Positions 40,409 to 50,209 of a DNA stretch of 64,000 nt are shown here, piece after piece. A program made the position numbers and the translations under genes. Positions within the stretch are counted from its first letter, which is position 1, and each line of letters begins with the position of its first letter. The notes beneath the pieces were generated by a model. The model saw only the letters and a list, made by a program, of their open reading frames with translations, did no database searches and was not told the DNA's origin. This stretch comes from JAFGTX01 sp942492225 (GTDB lineage: Bacteria; Bacillota; Clostridia; Peptostreptococcales; Acidaminobacteraceae), in contig CALODS010000024.1 of NCBI GenBank assembly GCA_942492225.1, forward strand, positions 1-64,000, in the 5' to 3' direction.

Positions 40409-40538
40409 ATATAACGTTTCCGCAGTTCGCGATCGTTCCCTGTTCATAACTCACTCACTATAACTTAAACAAGCTCTTATAATCCTCGCAACACTGGCAA
40501 ATACCTACATGGGAATGTCGCTAACCGTCGTGTTATGC
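40409..40538 (-). repeat. attC 11
   Basis: Boxes ATATAAC and GTTATGC; arms CGCAGTT / AACCGTCG (one A-C mismatch) and CGTTCCC / GGGAATG. Confidence 0.9.
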
Positions 40539-40559
40539 GAGGTTATGTACGAAATCCAA

Positions 40560-41213
40560 TTATTTATTTTTATCCCTAGAAATCAATAAACTATTATCTA
40601 TAGATCGTCCATGTCCAAAATGTATTCTTTTGGTTTTTAAATTATGAATTATTTTTACACTTTCTATCAAATCTTTATGATTACCATAAATTAATGATTC
40701 TCTTGGGCTAAAAATATTCATCATTGCATCACCAACAATGAAGTCATCTTCACCAACTAATATTCCAATTGAACCTTTTGTATGACCAGGTAATTCAATT
40801 ACTCTCGCATCTATATCCAGATTTTTAAAACTAAACCCATTCTCTAAACCAATTGTTGGTATAAATTCTTCAATTAATATTCTTTTAAAAGACAGATTGG
40901 TTAAGAACAAAATAATTCGACCTATAACCGTTTGGGTTTCCATTTTTTCTAAAAAGTTATTTTTTGTTAGTTCATAATCTTTTGGGTTCATTGCAATACT
41001 TGCACCTAATTCTGATGACAAATATTGTGCATTTGCAATATGATCAATATGCCCATGAGTTAAGACTATTGTAATAACATTCTTATTTTGACATGCTTTA
41101 AGAAGTTTCTTTCTGTACTTTTTTTCACCTGTATCAACTAGAATCGCATTTTCTCCATTACTAACTAAAAAGCAATTAACATTTCCACATCGAATCTTAT
41201 TCACAACTGTCAT
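40560..41213 (-). CDS. MBL-fold metallohydrolase (cassette 11)
   Basis: Metallo-beta-lactamase fold protein of 217 residues. The HxHxDH motif is in THGHIDHIANAQ, the second His in LPGHTKGSIGI, and the third in FGHG near the end; the Asp ligand is in VGDAMMN. It fits the glyoxalase-II-like general group; the substrate is unknown and there is no evidence for beta-lactam hydrolysis. Start at ATG 41213 behind GAGGTG. Confidence 0.88.
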   Translation of the reverse strand: MTVVNKIRCGNVNCFLVSNGENAILVDTGEKKYRKKLLKACQNKNVITIVLTHGHIDHIANAQYLSSELGASIAMNPKDYELTKNNFLEKMETQTVIGRIILFLTNLSFKRILIEEFIPTIGLENGFSFKNLDIDARVIELPGHTKGSIGILVGEDDFIVGDAMMNIFSPRESLIYGNHKDLIESVKIIHNLKTKRIHFGHGRSIDNSLLISRDKNK

Positions 41214-41267
41214 ATTATACTTCACCTCAAATTTTAATATTTTTTACTCTGACTAGTACATAATTTC

Positions 41268-41397
41268 GCATAACGTTCCCGTGATTCGCGATCGTTTCCT
41301 ATTCATCTTCTACTCACTATAACTTAACCACACACTCTATGCCCCCATACAACTCTCAATCACCAACATGGAAATGTCGCTAATCATCGTGTTATGA
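41268..41397 (-). repeat. attC 12
   Basis: Boxes GCATAAC and GTTATGA. Arm CGTTTCC pairs with GGAAATG, a matched change relative to CGTTCC / GGAATG. Confidence 0.92.
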
Positions 41398-41412
41398 GAA
41401 GTACTTTACGGT

Positions 41413-42285
41413 TTACATTGTAATTAACATTTCATTAATTTGATGATATGTGGAGTTTAAATTAATAAGCTCAACCATTCTATCGAGCATATCAAATTCG
41501 AATGAACATCCTTTTGATGTTTCTGAATCTACAATTCTAACTCCATTAACACTTTCACTATTTTTAAAACTTTCTTTTAATTTTAGAAGATTAACTGTAA
41601 TTCCATTTATGAACTCCATTTGAAACTCATTAAACATTCTATGAATACTAGATAAGTCCGATATAAATGATCGAATATGATTTCTTAAATCAATTTCAGT
41701 GTAATTTTCCAATTCTATCAACACACTAGTTTTAAAATTCTTATCTTCTCTTAATAACTCTAAGTTGATTTTAGGAGAACAATCAGATACCTTTTTATTT
41801 TCTCCATCTACCACAATATTTCTATGTCTAAAATTCATTTTTCCAATAGGTAAATCTCCATGTAAAACATAGTTCCGTAACGCTTCCATTAATCTATAAG
41901 AAAAATTAGAATCATATCTAGTAGATTTCAGTTTTTTTTAATATTTTGCTTCCTTTGAATTTGCACCATACACATCCTTAATTATTTTCTCACTGCTATC
42001 TAAAAACAATCTTGTATGTGTAAGCAAGTTGATAAGTAGTCTATCAATCTCATGAATCCTATCTTTAAAAGTATTCCATGTGTAATCACGATATATTATG
42101 CTATCCAATGACATTTTAAAAATTGCAATTTCAAGTTCTCTATAGTTTTTCACCACATTACAATACATTTCTTCCATTTTTAATAATTGTGAATAGTTTT
42201 TTTTATTTCGAACAATACACTCAAATTCATATTCTGATATCTCATATTTTTCTTCATTATTAATCCCTATAACTTGAAAACTCAT
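41413..42285 (-). CDS. HEPN-like protein interrupted by an in-frame stop (cassette 12)
   Basis: One frame of about 290 residues runs from ATG 42285 (GAGAGG upstream) to 41,413 but contains a single TAA at 41,938-41,940, just before a run of eight A. After the stop, coding resumes as KSTRYDSNFSYRLMEALRNYVLHGDLPI. RNYVLH is an R-x4-H motif typical of HEPN domains, many of which are RNases in toxin or defence systems. Either a recent nonsense mutation or a sequence error; the downstream part could start anew at ATG 41889. Confidence 0.6.
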
Positions 42286-42320
42286 TATATTCCTCTCTTC
42301 ATATGCCAGTAAAGTATTTC

Positions 42321-42448
42321 TCATAACGTTTCCGTGATTCGCGATCGTTCCTTGTTAATCTTCTAATCTCAATAAGTCAAACACCTATCTCTATCTCCGC
42401 GGAACACTCTATCCTAAGAACGGAATGTAGCTAATCATCGTGTTATGA
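42321..42448 (-). repeat. attC 13
   Basis: Boxes TCATAAC and GTTATGA, complementary within the site; arms CGTTCC / GGAATG. Confidence 0.92.
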
Positions 42449-42470
42449 GAAGTTATTGATGAAGCACGTT

Positions 42471-43022
42471 CTATTGATTTTTAAATTCTCTCTTTAATAA
42501 TGAATACATTAATAAATCTGTCATTTGATCTCTGAAGAACATGTAATCTCTTAATAATCCTTCTTCTTTAAAACCTAATTTTTCTAATGATTTTCTTGAC
42601 GATATGTTTTCAGGATAAATTAAGCCCTCAATCCGCATGAAATTAAGATTTTCAAATCCATATCTGATAATTCTCTGCAATGCCTCATTCATATATCCAT
42701 GTCCCCAATGCTTTTCAGCCAACTCATATCCGATTTCTGCACGATTATGGCGTTGATTGAAACAATGGAACCCACATGTTCCAATTGCTTTGCCAGTTGA
42801 TTTTAAAACAATACACCATCTAATTTGGCGTTCTTCTTTAAATCCATCTATAAAATACTGAATCATTTTTTTGACTTCGTCAATTTCTTTAAATGCATAC
42901 ATACCATAGTATTTTGTTACTTCTTCTGAACTAAAAATCTTAAACAGCTCATCTATATCGCTATCTATCAATTCACGTAATATTAGTCTATCTGTTTCTA
43001 ATGTTGGAAATTCATTAAACAT
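42471..43022 (-). CDS. GNAT N-acetyltransferase, RimJ/RimL type (cassette 13)
   Basis: Protein of 183 residues: LETDRLILRELIDSDI at the start, GYELAEKHWGHGYMNEAL with the acetyl-CoA loop, and ENISSRKSLEKLGFKEEGLLRDY at the end. Acts on protein N-termini or small molecules; the target is unknown. Confidence 0.9.
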   Translation of the reverse strand: MFNEFPTLETDRLILRELIDSDIDELFKIFSSEEVTKYYGMYAFKEIDEVKKMIQYFIDGFKEERQIRWCIVLKSTGKAIGTCGFHCFNQRHNRAEIGYELAEKHWGHGYMNEALQRIIRYGFENLNFMRIEGLIYPENISSRKSLEKLGFKEEGLLRDYMFFRDQMTDLLMYSLLKREFKNQ

Positions 43023-43072
43023 AACAATTCAATCTCCCTTATAACTTTCTATATGTATTCATCAATAATTTC

Positions 43073-43202
43073 TCATAACGTTTCCGTGATTCGCGATCGT
43101 TCCTTGTTTATAATCCACACTCTATAACTTAATCACACTCTATAAGTCCTCGCATTATAATCAATCAACGACACGGGAATGTCGCTAATCATCGTGTTAG
43201 GC
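43073..43202 (-). repeat. attC 14
   Basis: Boxes TCATAAC and GTTAGGC; arms CGTTCC / GGGAATG. Confidence 0.9.
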
Positions 43203-43244
43203 GAAGTTCTGTTTTACATGCAATATAATCTGAAATATCAGCCG

Positions 43245-44789
43245 TTAATTATCGAACGGTAAATATCCCATAGGTATCTCATATTTAAATTTTTCTTTTT
43301 CAAAGCTGAATTTTAAGATATCAGATGCCTCCTCGTTTGCTGTAATACTTGCCTTCGCATAGTAAATTCGATTATCTTTTATTGCTCGCCCTAGATTTAT
43401 ATCATTTGGATGTCCACTAACCCACTTACCATTTAGCGAAAAATATAAAAGATGTTCATCTAAATTCATTGCAACTCCAACAATATCACCGGTTTTTATA
43501 ATTTCTGAATCTCTAGTATTCAATTCAGAATCCATTAGTTTATTAAAAGCTATCGCCCCATAAGCACTTTCTCCATTGCTACTTTGAAGTCCTGAGTAAG
43601 CCCCAATATCAAAGGTTGTCCAATCACTCACGTTCTCAGTTCCAATACCAAAATTTGTATTAGATCCTAGTTTTTCTTCATCTCCTATACATATTTCAAC
43701 CTCAAAATAATATTTGCCGCTCAAATAACCTTGATTTGATTCATATTTCTGACTGTTTCGATTACCTGTATACTCAGCGACTTCAGATGAGTACATTTTA
43801 TTACTTGAGGCAGAAATAGAACCATCTTCATATTCTAATTCTACTTTACGACCAATATCATAATCAAAGGGTTTGATTACATAAGTATTAACACCATCAA
43901 TTTCATTATTCGTCCCCCATAATGAAGACAAGGGTCTACCAAATGTATATTGAATATCCTCGGCTAACTTTAATTGTCCACAAAGGCCTCCACCAGGTCG
44001 TAAATTAATAGCACCTGAAGAAAATATACTAGGCTTTTTATTATCTGCTAAGATTTGTTTAGAATATCCTCCTAGACATATCGCTCTAACATCACTTGGA
44101 TCCTCAGCTAACAGTTCCCATTCAATTGCTTCATAACCACTTAGGATAATAAGTGCTGGTTTTTGTAAATCCCTAACAATTACTTTTTCTTTTGCTTGCT
44201 CATTAACTAGTGACTCTCCATATGTATAATACACATGGATATCCAATTCCTCTTCTATAATCATTTCTTTTAAATCATTGAAACTATCAAATGATTCAAC
44301 AGATACATCATATAGTAAAACTTGATCCTTCAAATTATCGTCACTTTCTGATACTTGTTTATTATCAATAGTGAACGATCTGGCATCAAAATTAAAATCG
44401 ATTTGATAATCTAAGTTATATAAGAAAATACTAAAATGAACATACGGAATCTCAGAAATCATCTTAGTAATTACTTTTGGCTTTTGTATTACATCATTTT
44501 TTATAAATATATTGCTATTTACCAAAATTTCATAACAATTCCCATCGTCATACCACCACGCTTTTTGATTTACTTTATCCCAATGTACATTCTTTCCCAT
44601 TGATTCGAAGGTTTTAATTAAAGGGACCATTGTTCCCTCTTGTTTATCAATATACGGGTAACCAGTATCCGAATTATATTCTATCTTCTTTTCATCATAG
44701 TAGACGGATAATTTTTCTAATGCAAAAGTATTATAATTAAGAAGTATAATCATTACTATAATACATATTCTGTTGACTATTTTTTTCAT
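43245..44789 (-). CDS. Secreted protein with stalk-like N-terminus and SPRY domain (cassette 14)
   Basis: Protein of 514 residues. A signal peptide (1-23) is followed by a copper-amine-oxidase-N-like stalk domain (about 30-140, with MVPLIKTFESMGKNVHWD), a middle part without recognised family, and a C-terminal SPRY-like domain (about 345-500: GKYYFEVEI, TGDIVGVAMNLDEHLLYFSL). SPRY domains are protein-binding modules that are less common in bacteria. Unusual architecture for an integron cassette. Confidence 0.7.
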   Translation of the reverse strand: MKKIVNRICIIVMIILLNYNTFALEKLSVYYDEKKIEYNSDTGYPYIDKQEGTMVPLIKTFESMGKNVHWDKVNQKAWWYDDGNCYEILVNSNIFIKNDVIQKPKVITKMISEIPYVHFSIFLYNLDYQIDFNFDARSFTIDNKQVSESDDNLKDQVLLYDVSVESFDSFNDLKEMIIEEELDIHVYYTYGESLVNEQAKEKVIVRDLQKPALIILSGYEAIEWELLAEDPSDVRAICLGGYSKQILADNKKPSIFSSGAINLRPGGGLCGQLKLAEDIQYTFGRPLSSLWGTNNEIDGVNTYVIKPFDYDIGRKVELEYEDGSISASSNKMYSSEVAEYTGNRNSQKYESNQGYLSGKYYFEVEICIGDEEKLGSNTNFGIGTENVSDWTTFDIGAYSGLQSSNGESAYGAIAFNKLMDSELNTRDSEIIKTGDIVGVAMNLDEHLLYFSLNGKWVSGHPNDINLGRAIKDNRIYYAKASITANEEASDILKFSFEKEKFKYEIPMGYLPFDN

Positions 44790-44835
44790 TTTTTTATTCT
44801 CTCCTTTTCTGATAACGAAATTAATTATGAATTTC

Positions 44836-44964
44836 GCCTAACGTTTCCGTGATTCGCGACGTTCCTTGTTCGTCTTCCATTTTTTTGTAAATACAAACAC
44901 CTATCACCAACAGAACTCAACACCTAATTATAAGAATGGAATGTCGCTAATCATCGTGTTAGAC
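44836..44964 (-). repeat. attC 15
   Basis: Boxes GCCTAAC and GTTAGAC; arms CGTTCC / GGAATG. Confidence 0.92.
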
Positions 44965-44982
44965 GTAGTTTATAAATCTTGT

Positions 44983-45528
44983 CTATAATTTATACTTCAT
45001 TATAAAAGCGACACTTTTTTCATTTTCTTTCTCTGGATATCTTGAAAATTCAATACCTTCTATTGAAAAGCCCATTTTCATATAAAACTGAATTGCCCCG
45101 TAATTCTCATTTTGTACCTCAAGAGACAATACTCTATATTTGCCTTTAGCAATTTCTATAGATTTATTTATTAATTCCCTGCCTGTTCCTGTCCCTTTCA
45201 AAGAATCAGAAACCATAATATAATCAATGCATAAACTCTTATTCCATGACATTTCACTCATCAATATATAGCCAATTAACTCATTAGATTTATAAGCACC
45301 GTATGATAACCCCTGAGAGATTATTTCACTATAATAATTAAATGTTTTTTCATCTAATGGCCACTCTTTTATGAACTCGTTTTCTAAATCAAGTTCAGTA
45401 ATTGAGAGATTGTAATCGCCTTCGTTTCTGCAATTGTCGACTTTATATATCTTATTCGTCTTGTATCCGTATAATCCGAATCCCTTTATATCATCAACCA
45501 TTAAGTTATCGAGCTTTCTAATTTCCAT
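44983..45528 (-). CDS. GNAT N-acetyltransferase (cassette 15)
   Basis: Protein of 181 residues: acetyl-CoA motif DSLKGTGTGRELINK and terminal ENYGAIQFYMKMGFSIEGI. Close paralogue of the cassette 20 gene, from which the start (ATG 45528, MEIRKL) is inferred, since an in-frame stop precedes it there. Acceptor unknown. Confidence 0.88.
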   Translation of the reverse strand: MEIRKLDNLMVDDIKGFGLYGYKTNKIYKVDNCRNEGDYNLSITELDLENEFIKEWPLDEKTFNYYSEIISQGLSYGAYKSNELIGYILMSEMSWNKSLCIDYIMVSDSLKGTGTGRELINKSIEIAKGKYRVLSLEVQNENYGAIQFYMKMGFSIEGIEFSRYPEKENEKSVAFIMKYKL

Positions 45529-45575
45529 TCGCATCACTCCAATTTAATTCGTAGCCATACTGATTTATTAATTAC

Positions 45576-45702
45576 GTCTAACGTTCCCGTGATTCGCGAG
45601 CGTGCCTCTCCATATTCCACACTCTATTAATTAAACACTTATGTAAATCCCAACACAAAACTCACTCAAACAACTGGCATGTCGCTAATCAGCGTGTTAG
45701 AC
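45576..45702 (-). repeat. attC 16
   Basis: Boxes GTCTAAC and GTTAGAC; arms GCGTGCC / GGCATG and TGATT / AATCA. Confidence 0.92.
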
Positions 45703-45727
45703 GAAGGTTTTAGTTATTAAATAAGAA

Positions 45728-46666
45728 CTACATTTTTTTTATATAGTTTTTAATCTCCTTTGCGATTTCATCTATATGTTGATTTGTAGTACCACAACAT
45801 CCGCCAAATATCTTTGGTGTTATATTTTCATATAATTTAATTATATCTGAAGCCAAACTCTGTGGTGTCGATGATTTTAGCACTTCACTACCATCTAATT
45901 CCTCTGGAGATAAACAAGATGCATTCGCTTGTATTCCTTTAAATCTTTGACGAATAGTTTCAGTGTTGTTGTAAGAATGAGATAATGCTTTTTTCAATGT
46001 TATTGGATGTACACAATTAGTCATATAACAAACCGGATTATTACTCGTCTGTTCATCAATTGCTGTGATTGCATCATGTATTGTCGTTCCATCAATTAGT
46101 TTTCCATCTTCTCTTATCATAAAACTAATTATGTATGGTAAATTGGTCATTTCCATTGATTTAGCCATCCCAATTGCTTCTGTTAAGGCTGGCATTATAC
46201 CTGCAAATAAAAAATCAACGCCTGATTCACACAATCTATTTGCTTGCCATGAATGAAATATCATCGCTTCTTCAACTGATAGAACATCCGTTGCCATATA
46301 TGCATCACCCTTACATCCCATTAATCCACCAACAAATATTTTATCGTCTCTATCTTTTTTTATACTTTTTAGGAATCTTACATTCTGATTTATAACATCG
46401 CTACTATATTCAGATTTTTTTATGCGGTCCTTATTTGCTCTTCTAGTTGGAGTAGTCATAATAAAAGGCAAATTATATTTTTCTGCAATTGATATATATT
46501 CATTGAAGAGTGTTGTCATTGCATCGACAACACTCTTATCATAAATAAGACCAGCCAAATCTAAATCTTTATCTAGAATTACATCATACTCTCTCTTCAA
46601 TCTTTCAATTATTGCCCCTTCCATTAATATCATAGAAGACTTTTCAAATATTTCGTTTAGCTTCAT
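45728..46666 (-). CDS. Homocysteine S-methyltransferase family protein (cassette 16)
   Basis: Protein of 312 residues with a barrel fold like MmuM. The zinc-binding cysteines are in YMTNCVHP and GGCCGTTNQHI. This family transfers a methyl group from S-methylmethionine or a related donor to homocysteine. Metabolic enzymes of this size are less usual as cassettes. Full length, AGGA upstream of ATG 46666. Confidence 0.88.
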   Translation of the reverse strand: MKLNEIFEKSSMILMEGAIIERLKREYDVILDKDLDLAGLIYDKSVVDAMTTLFNEYISIAEKYNLPFIMTTPTRRANKDRIKKSEYSSDVINQNVRFLKSIKKDRDDKIFVGGLMGCKGDAYMATDVLSVEEAMIFHSWQANRLCESGVDFLFAGIMPALTEAIGMAKSMEMTNLPYIISFMIREDGKLIDGTTIHDAITAIDEQTSNNPVCYMTNCVHPITLKKALSHSYNNTETIRQRFKGIQANASCLSPEELDGSEVLKSSTPQSLASDIIKLYENITPKIFGGCCGTTNQHIDEIAKEIKNYIKKM

Positions 46667-46722
46667 GCTAGTTCCTCCATTTACACTTTATAATAATCTA
46701 ATACATCATAACTAAAACTTTC

Positions 46723-46849
46723 GTCTAACGTTTCCGTGATTCGCGACGTTCCTTGCTCATCTCCTAATCTCTATAAATCAAACGCCTATCTTAATTCCAA
46801 CACAACAACCTATCCTAAGAAAGGAATGTAGCTAATCATCGTGTTATAT
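46723..46849 (-). repeat. attC 17
   Basis: Boxes GTCTAAC and GTTATAT; right arm has GGAATGTAGC instead of GGAATGTCGC. Confidence 0.92.
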
Positions 46850-46887
46850 GAAGGAAAAGGGTGAATTTAAATCACTTTCTATTAACC

Positions 46888-47445
46888 TTATAATAGTTTC
46901 CACTCTTCTTTTAAAATTCCATAACTTAAAGAATCATAATAGTTACCATCAACAATTCTTGCATTTCTGTATTCTGCCTCTTTCATTAATCCAAGTTTCT
47001 CTGCTAACTTCATCATTCTTGTATTTCCTGACCATGTTGATAATCCTATACGAACTAAGTTTTTTCTTTCCTCAAACATCATATTAATCCATAGTTTTAA
47101 CCCTTTGTATCCAATTCCCTGTCCCCAGTAATTTTCATTGAAGATTACTATTCCTATCTCCAACCAATTAGTCTCTTCTGATTTCCAATACCAATTTACA
47201 AGGCCTATAATTTCATTTGCTTCGTAATCAACTATTACTTTCTTCTTCCCTAACACATTATTATCGCCATCTAATAATTTTCGTCTTAATTCTTTCATAT
47301 TATTTACATGTTCTATTTCTGTTGTTTGCTTATAGTAAGGACCATTATATTTGTGATACTCTCTCGAAGGATGTGTCCAATACTCATACTTGTCCATATC
47401 CTCAATTTTCAATTCTCTTAAAATTAAATTCACTATATTTCCCAT
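46888..47445 (-). CDS. GNAT N-acetyltransferase (cassette 17)
   Basis: Protein of 185 residues: LILRELKIEDMDKYEYW at the start, IVIFNENYWGQGIGYKGL, and STWSGNTRMMKLAEKLG. RimJ/RimL type; substrate unknown. Confidence 0.87.
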   Translation of the reverse strand: MGNIVNLILRELKIEDMDKYEYWTHPSREYHKYNGPYYKQTTEIEHVNNMKELRRKLLDGDNNVLGKKKVIVDYEANEIIGLVNWYWKSEETNWLEIGIVIFNENYWGQGIGYKGLKLWINMMFEERKNLVRIGLSTWSGNTRMMKLAEKLGLMKEAEYRNARIVDGNYYDSLSYGILKEEWKLL

Positions 47446-47532
47446 TTATTTTCTTAATCTCCTTAAACTCTTCATAAAATATTTTTGACTTATACATATT
47501 ATTACTTAAAATTTACTAGCCCTTTTCTTTCA

Positions 47533-47659
47533 TATAACGTTTCCGTGATTCGCGATCGTTCCTTGTTCAGCATCTAATATATATAACTTAAACACCTAAC
47601 TTCGTCACTGCAAAACACTCTATCCTAAGAATGGAATGTCGCTAATCATCGTGTTATGT
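47533..47659 (-). repeat. attC 18
   Basis: Boxes ATATAAC and GTTATGT; arms CGTTCC / GGAATG. Confidence 0.92.
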
Positions 47660-47676
47660 GAAGGTTTATTGCGTAA

Positions 47677-48186
47677 TTAAAATAGATATAAATCAAGATT
47701 TTTTCTTATCATTTTAACCCTAAACTGTGAAATCGAACCACCCAATGAGTAAAATTTATCATCAATATCATTCAATTCCGTTTCTTCATAAGACTTTGAA
47801 AATGCTTCAATTGTACCTTTTAATTTAACTCCATTATGTAAATCAATTTCACTATTATAAATTTTTATCGCATCTTCAAGTAACAACAAATAATCATCAG
47901 CTTTATAATACGCCAAACCTTCACTACATTCACTTAAAAATTGATTTGAGGAATTGAAGAAAAACTGATTAAAACCACCGTTGTTAACCTCTGCTTCAAA
48001 TGACCATGTAGCATAAAAATATTGTAATTCCTTTGACAATTTCTTTATCTTTTTATACTCATATCTGTAGTTATCGCCAATATATTCAAATAATGCATCA
48101 TTTATTGCAAATTCTAATTCCGTATCATCTAACTTCTCTAAATCCTCTCTATACAAATAATTCTTCTTTCTAAAAATATTAAACAA
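47677..48186 (-). CDS. DUF4375 (DMP19-like) protein (cassette 18)
   Basis: Protein of 169 residues with the family signature VNNGGFNQFFFNSS and AYYKADDYLLLLEDAI. Found as an accessory protein in many bacteria; function unknown. TTG start at 48186. Confidence 0.82.
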   Translation of the reverse strand: MFNIFRKKNYLYREDLEKLDDTELEFAINDALFEYIGDNYRYEYKKIKKLSKELQYFYATWSFEAEVNNGGFNQFFFNSSNQFLSECSEGLAYYKADDYLLLLEDAIKIYNSEIDLHNGVKLKGTIEAFSKSYEETELNDIDDKFYSLGGSISQFRVKMIRKNLDLYLF

Positions 48187-48224
48187 TTTCTATTTCACTC
48201 CTATTTCTTTAGTAATAATCTTTC

Positions 48225-48350
48225 ACATAACGGTTCCGTGATTCGCGACGTTCCTGTAAATCTTCTAATCTTTATAAATCAGACACCTAACTAAATCCTC
48301 CCGCAACACCCTATCATAAGAATGGAATGTTGCTAATCATCGTGTTATGT
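48225..48350 (-). repeat. attC 19
   Basis: Boxes ACATAAC and GTTATGT; CGGTTCCGTG in the left arm. Its inverted relative is attC 33. Confidence 0.92.
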
Positions 48351-48623
48351 GAAGTTCTAACAGCTAAAGATGAGGAATATAAAAAGAAGTCCTTCTGTCC
48401 TCATACTAGACGAGTCATAAATTTGCTCGAAATATTATATTCTCACTTGCCATCTAAAACCTCTTTATATTTACCACATATCTGTAATAATAACGAACCG
48501 AAAAAAGCGTTCCTATAATAAAACTATCAACCACGCTAGCAACTTAAATCTCAATCCATATAATAACCAAACTCGATTAACTCCTTAACTTTTTCGGGCA
48601 AATTTTGTTAGCAAAGGAATTTC
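48351..48623. other. ORF-less cassette 19 (repeat X, copy B)
   Basis: About 273 bp, no ORF. Aligns along its full length with cassette 1 with scattered substitutions. Confidence 0.85.
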
Positions 48624-48751
48624 ACATAACGTTTCCGTGATTCGCGATCGTTCCTTACTCATCTTCTAATCTCAATAAATCAAACACCTAACTTCATCAC
48701 AACGGAACACTCTATCCTAAGAATGGAATGTCGCTAATCATCGTGTTAGAC
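48624..48751 (-). repeat. attC 20
   Basis: Boxes ACATAAC and GTTAGAC; arms CGTTCC / GGAATG. Confidence 0.92.
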
Positions 48752-48769
48752 GTAGTTTATAAATCTTAA

Positions 48770-49315
48770 CTATAATTTATACTTCATTATAAAAGCGACG
48801 CTTTTTTCATTTTCCTTCTCTGGATATCTTGAGAATTCTATACCTTCTATTGAAAAGCCCATTTTCGTATAAAACTGAATTGCTCCGTAATTCTCATTTT
48901 GTACTTCAAGAGACAATACTCTATATTTACCTTTAGCAGTTTCTATAGCTTTATTTATTAGTTTTCTCCCTGTTCCTGTCCCCTTTACTGAATCAGAAAC
49001 CATAATATAGTCAATGCATAAACTCTTATTCCATGACATCTCACTCATCAAAATATAACCAATTAACTCATTAGATTTATATGCACCGTATGATAACCCC
49101 TGAGAGATTATTTCGCTGTAATAATTCAATATATTTTCATCTATAGGCCATTCTTTTATGAACTCATTTTCTAAATCAAATTCAGTAATTGAAAAATTGT
49201 AATTGCCTTTGTTTCTGCAATTGTCCACTTTATATATCTTATTCGTCTTGTAACCGTATAATCCGAATCCCTTGATATCATCAAAATTTAAGTTATCGAG
49301 CTTTATAATTTCCAT
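48770..49315 (-). CDS. GNAT N-acetyltransferase (cassette 20)
   Basis: Protein of 181 residues, close paralogue of the cassette 15 gene (same GYKTNKIYKVDNCRN and same C-terminus). ATG 49315; a TGA two codons upstream rules out a longer form. Confidence 0.88.
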   Translation of the reverse strand: MEIIKLDNLNFDDIKGFGLYGYKTNKIYKVDNCRNKGNYNFSITEFDLENEFIKEWPIDENILNYYSEIISQGLSYGAYKSNELIGYILMSEMSWNKSLCIDYIMVSDSVKGTGTGRKLINKAIETAKGKYRVLSLEVQNENYGAIQFYTKMGFSIEGIEFSRYPEKENEKSVAFIMKYKL

Positions 49316-49362
49316 TCACATCACTCCAATTTAGTTCGCAGCTATACTGATTTATTAATTAC

Positions 49363-49488
49363 GTCTAACGTTTCCGTGATTCGCGACGTTCCTGTAAATC
49401 TTCTAATCTCTATAAATAAAACACCTATCTCCATCACCACGCAACACCCCATTTTAAGAATGGAATGTAGCTAATCATCGTGTTAGGC
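49363..49488 (-). repeat. attC 21
   Basis: Boxes GTCTAAC and GTTAGGC; arms CGTTCC / GGAATG. Confidence 0.92.
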
Positions 49489-49492
49489 GATG

Positions 49493-50029
49493 CTATTGCG
49501 CTATTTGCCTATTATATTCAATCATTGAATTGATGTATTCTCTGAATCCATCTATTTTCTTCATATCTTCCAAATAGTATTTTGGAATAATTAATGCTTG
49601 AATTGAATTTACATAAATATAAAATGTAGTTTCACTTTCCACAAATTTTGTAACACTATTCCATTTGTATAAGTTTGTTGAATTGGTTGACTCCATTTTA
49701 ATGCCTGATTCATCAAAATAGTAATCATGTTCTTCAAACAAATCTCCATTCTTTCCATCATCAAGCATAGACTGTATTCGTTTTTTCAAAGATTTATCTA
49801 TGAATTTGGGTAATAATCGAAATGTTATGATTGTACCCACTACAAGTATAGTCCAATATATTGCGTTAAATTCACTTTCAGTCATTACTATTAATAAGGT
49901 AAACCCAATTGGGAATATAAATTTCAAAGCAAAATTTGCTCTTTTTAACGATTTAGAATTATTCATATGAAATATATTATAATCTATGTAGTCTGTTTCA
50001 GTCATTGATCCTTTAAATGTATACATCAT
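49493..50029 (-). CDS. YcxB-like membrane protein (cassette 21)
   Basis: Protein of 178 residues with two transmembrane segments (about 36-51 and 57-72) and a YcxB-like C-terminal domain (YYFDESGIKMES; LYKWNSVTKFVE; QALIIPKYYL). Function unknown. The cassette 24 gene is of the same type. Confidence 0.8.
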   Translation of the reverse strand: MMYTFKGSMTETDYIDYNIFHMNNSKSLKRANFALKFIFPIGFTLLIVMTESEFNAIYWTILVVGTIITFRLLPKFIDKSLKKRIQSMLDDGKNGDLFEEHDYYFDESGIKMESTNSTNLYKWNSVTKFVESETTFYIYVNSIQALIIPKYYLEDMKKIDGFREYINSMIEYNRQIAQ

Positions 50030-50073
50030 TACCTCACCTTTAATAATCTTATTTTTCTTTAAGCAATCGTTTC

Positions 50074-50200
50074 GCCTAACGTTCCCGTGATTCGCGATCG
50101 TGCCTGTTCATCTTCAATTTTCTATAAATCAATCACCTATGTAACTACTGGTGAAACACTCTATCCAAAGACTGGCATGTCGCTAATCATCGTGTTATGT
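50074..50200 (-). repeat. attC 22
   Basis: Boxes GCCTAAC and GTTATGT; arms CGTGCC / GGCATG. Confidence 0.92.
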
Positions 50201-50209
50201 GAAGTCAAC

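Noticed and set aside
40560..41213. Beta-lactamase in cassette 11
   Set aside because: Only the general MBL metal motifs are seen; no feature specific for class B beta-lactamases.
46848..47087. Plus-strand ORFs inside minus-strand cassette genes
   Set aside because: They are opposite-strand shadows of clear GNAT and other genes.
48327..48518. Plus-strand ORF across attC 19 and cassette X
   Set aside because: It begins inside attC and is not kept open in cassette 1, so it is unlikely to be a gene.
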